A DNA stretch of 64,000 nucleotides from Chitinophagaceae bacterium (GTDB lineage: Bacteria; Bacteroidota; Bacteroidia; Chitinophagales; Chitinophagaceae): the NCBI GenBank assembly GCA_023957125.1, contig JAMLHL010000002.1, positions 1 through 64,000 on the forward strand, in the 5' to 3' direction. The translations under genes were made by a program, and so were the position numbers. The notes beneath the pieces are model-generated. The model was not told the DNA's origin and did not search any database. It saw only the letters and a list, made by a program, of their open reading frames with translations. This document shows, in pieces, positions 63,810-64,000 of the stretch. Position 1 is the stretch's first letter, and every line of letters begins with the position of its first letter.

Positions 63810-63920
63810 ACAAATTGGCGATGGAGCCGATTTTTAGCAAAACGTTGAATAGTATTACTATGGTTCAACCTTTCACAAAAGCCCAATAGAAATACCTCAC
63901 CGGCTCTATTGCCAATTTGT
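63810..63920. repeat. Long palindromic spacer between two related antitoxin genes
   Basis: Arms at 63810-63829 and 63901-63920 match at 18 of 20 positions in inverted orientation (ACAAATTGGC core), with a 71-bp spacer that itself contains GTTGAA...TTCAAC. A weaker related sequence, TTGGCGATGTGG, follows the other antitoxin gene at about 63325-63340. Resembles recombination-site-type spacers but does not match the attC consensus. Confidence 0.5.
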
Positions 63921-63942
63921 TTGTTGGCAGAAGTAGCTCTCA

Positions 63943-64000
63943 TCAAGCGATTTGTATTTTGTTGTTCATTAGTTCTACATTGAAATTTACTTTTGCTTTT
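63943..64000 (-). CDS. Second XRE antitoxin-like gene, C-terminal end only
   Basis: The minus-strand frame entering at the right edge reads KAKVNFNVELMNNKIQIA and stops at 63943. Nine residues (KVNFNVEL with the preceding A) are identical to the end of the antitoxin at 63360-63668, so this is a paralogue whose N-terminus lies beyond the window. Confidence 0.6.
   Translation of the reverse strand, partial: KAKVNFNVELMNNKIQIA

Noticed and set aside
63810..63920. Integron attC site
   Set aside because: The length and inverted repeats suit an attC, but GTTRRRY and RYYYAAC occur in the wrong order (GTTGAAT before GTTCAAC) and no integrase is visible; kept only as a palindromic spacer.
1..64000. 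CRISPR arrays, tRNA/rRNA genes, prophage, intact IS transposase
   Set aside because: None of the gaps shows regularly spaced repeats, cloverleaf sequence with the TPsiC-type GGTTCGA motif, or transposase motifs.

Overview
The window is a stretch of Bacteroidota chromosome, most likely from a Chitinophagaceae-type soil or aquatic glycan degrader. The support is two SusC/SusD outer-membrane pairs, an ECF sigma/FecR pair feeding one of them, Bacteroidota-type promoter boxes (TAnnTTTG), few visible Shine-Dalgarno sites, many lipoproteins, and flexirubin/aryl-polyene-type tailoring genes. No rRNA, tRNA, CRISPR array, prophage or intact transposase was seen.

Layout. (1) 1-8.3 kb, minus: ECF sigma, FecR anti-sigma, SusC with an STN signalling domain, SusD, and a lipoprotein running off the left edge. 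(2) 8.4-21.5 kb: mixed genes (S9 peptidase, 2-hydroxyacid dehydrogenase, YncE-like propeller lipoprotein, 3-keto-disaccharide hydrolase-like protein, aconitase, Aat, GH20 hexosaminidase, QueG) and a 50-codon remnant of proline dehydrogenase. Two copies of a REP-like double-hairpin element lie at 8.3 and 12.1 kb. (3) 21.6-30.3 kb, plus: a tight five-gene operon (GT2-DUF2062, MMPL-acyltransferase-methyltransferase fusion, CrtI-like oxidoreductase, Ntn-hydrolase-like acyltransferase, AcpS) that looks like the lipid-tailoring and export half of a flexirubin/aryl-polyene locus without its ketosynthases. (4) 30.5-34.7 kb: FadL-like porin, a Tyr/Ser/Pro-repeat lipoprotein, ProS.

(5) 34.8-54.9 kb: a polysaccharide utilisation locus around an AraC regulator. 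One minus-strand arm carries SusC, SusD, an internal terminator/attenuator, three large secreted proteins with glycosidase-like character but no confident family, a SMP-30 lactonase, an aldose 1-epimerase and a truncated SDR. The other arm carries an aldo/keto reductase, an enolase-superfamily sugar-acid dehydratase, a sodium/solute symporter and a lipoprotein L-rhamnose mutarotase. Together they read as capture and cleavage of a glycan, import of a free deoxy- or L-sugar, and non-phosphorylative oxidation (dehydrogenase, lactonase, dehydratase). The later SDR step appears broken here. This is the best candidate for unexplored biology in the window.

(6) 55-64 kb: MgtC-like protein, an ECF sigma operon with a trans-envelope beta-barrel protein, a VapBC-type toxin-antitoxin pair with a promoter/operator, a zinc-ribbon protein, ssb preceded by 10-bp phased repeats, a MITE-like inverted-repeat element, a thiolase, two uncharacterised proteins, and two tandem related XRE antitoxin-like genes separated by a long palindromic spacer.
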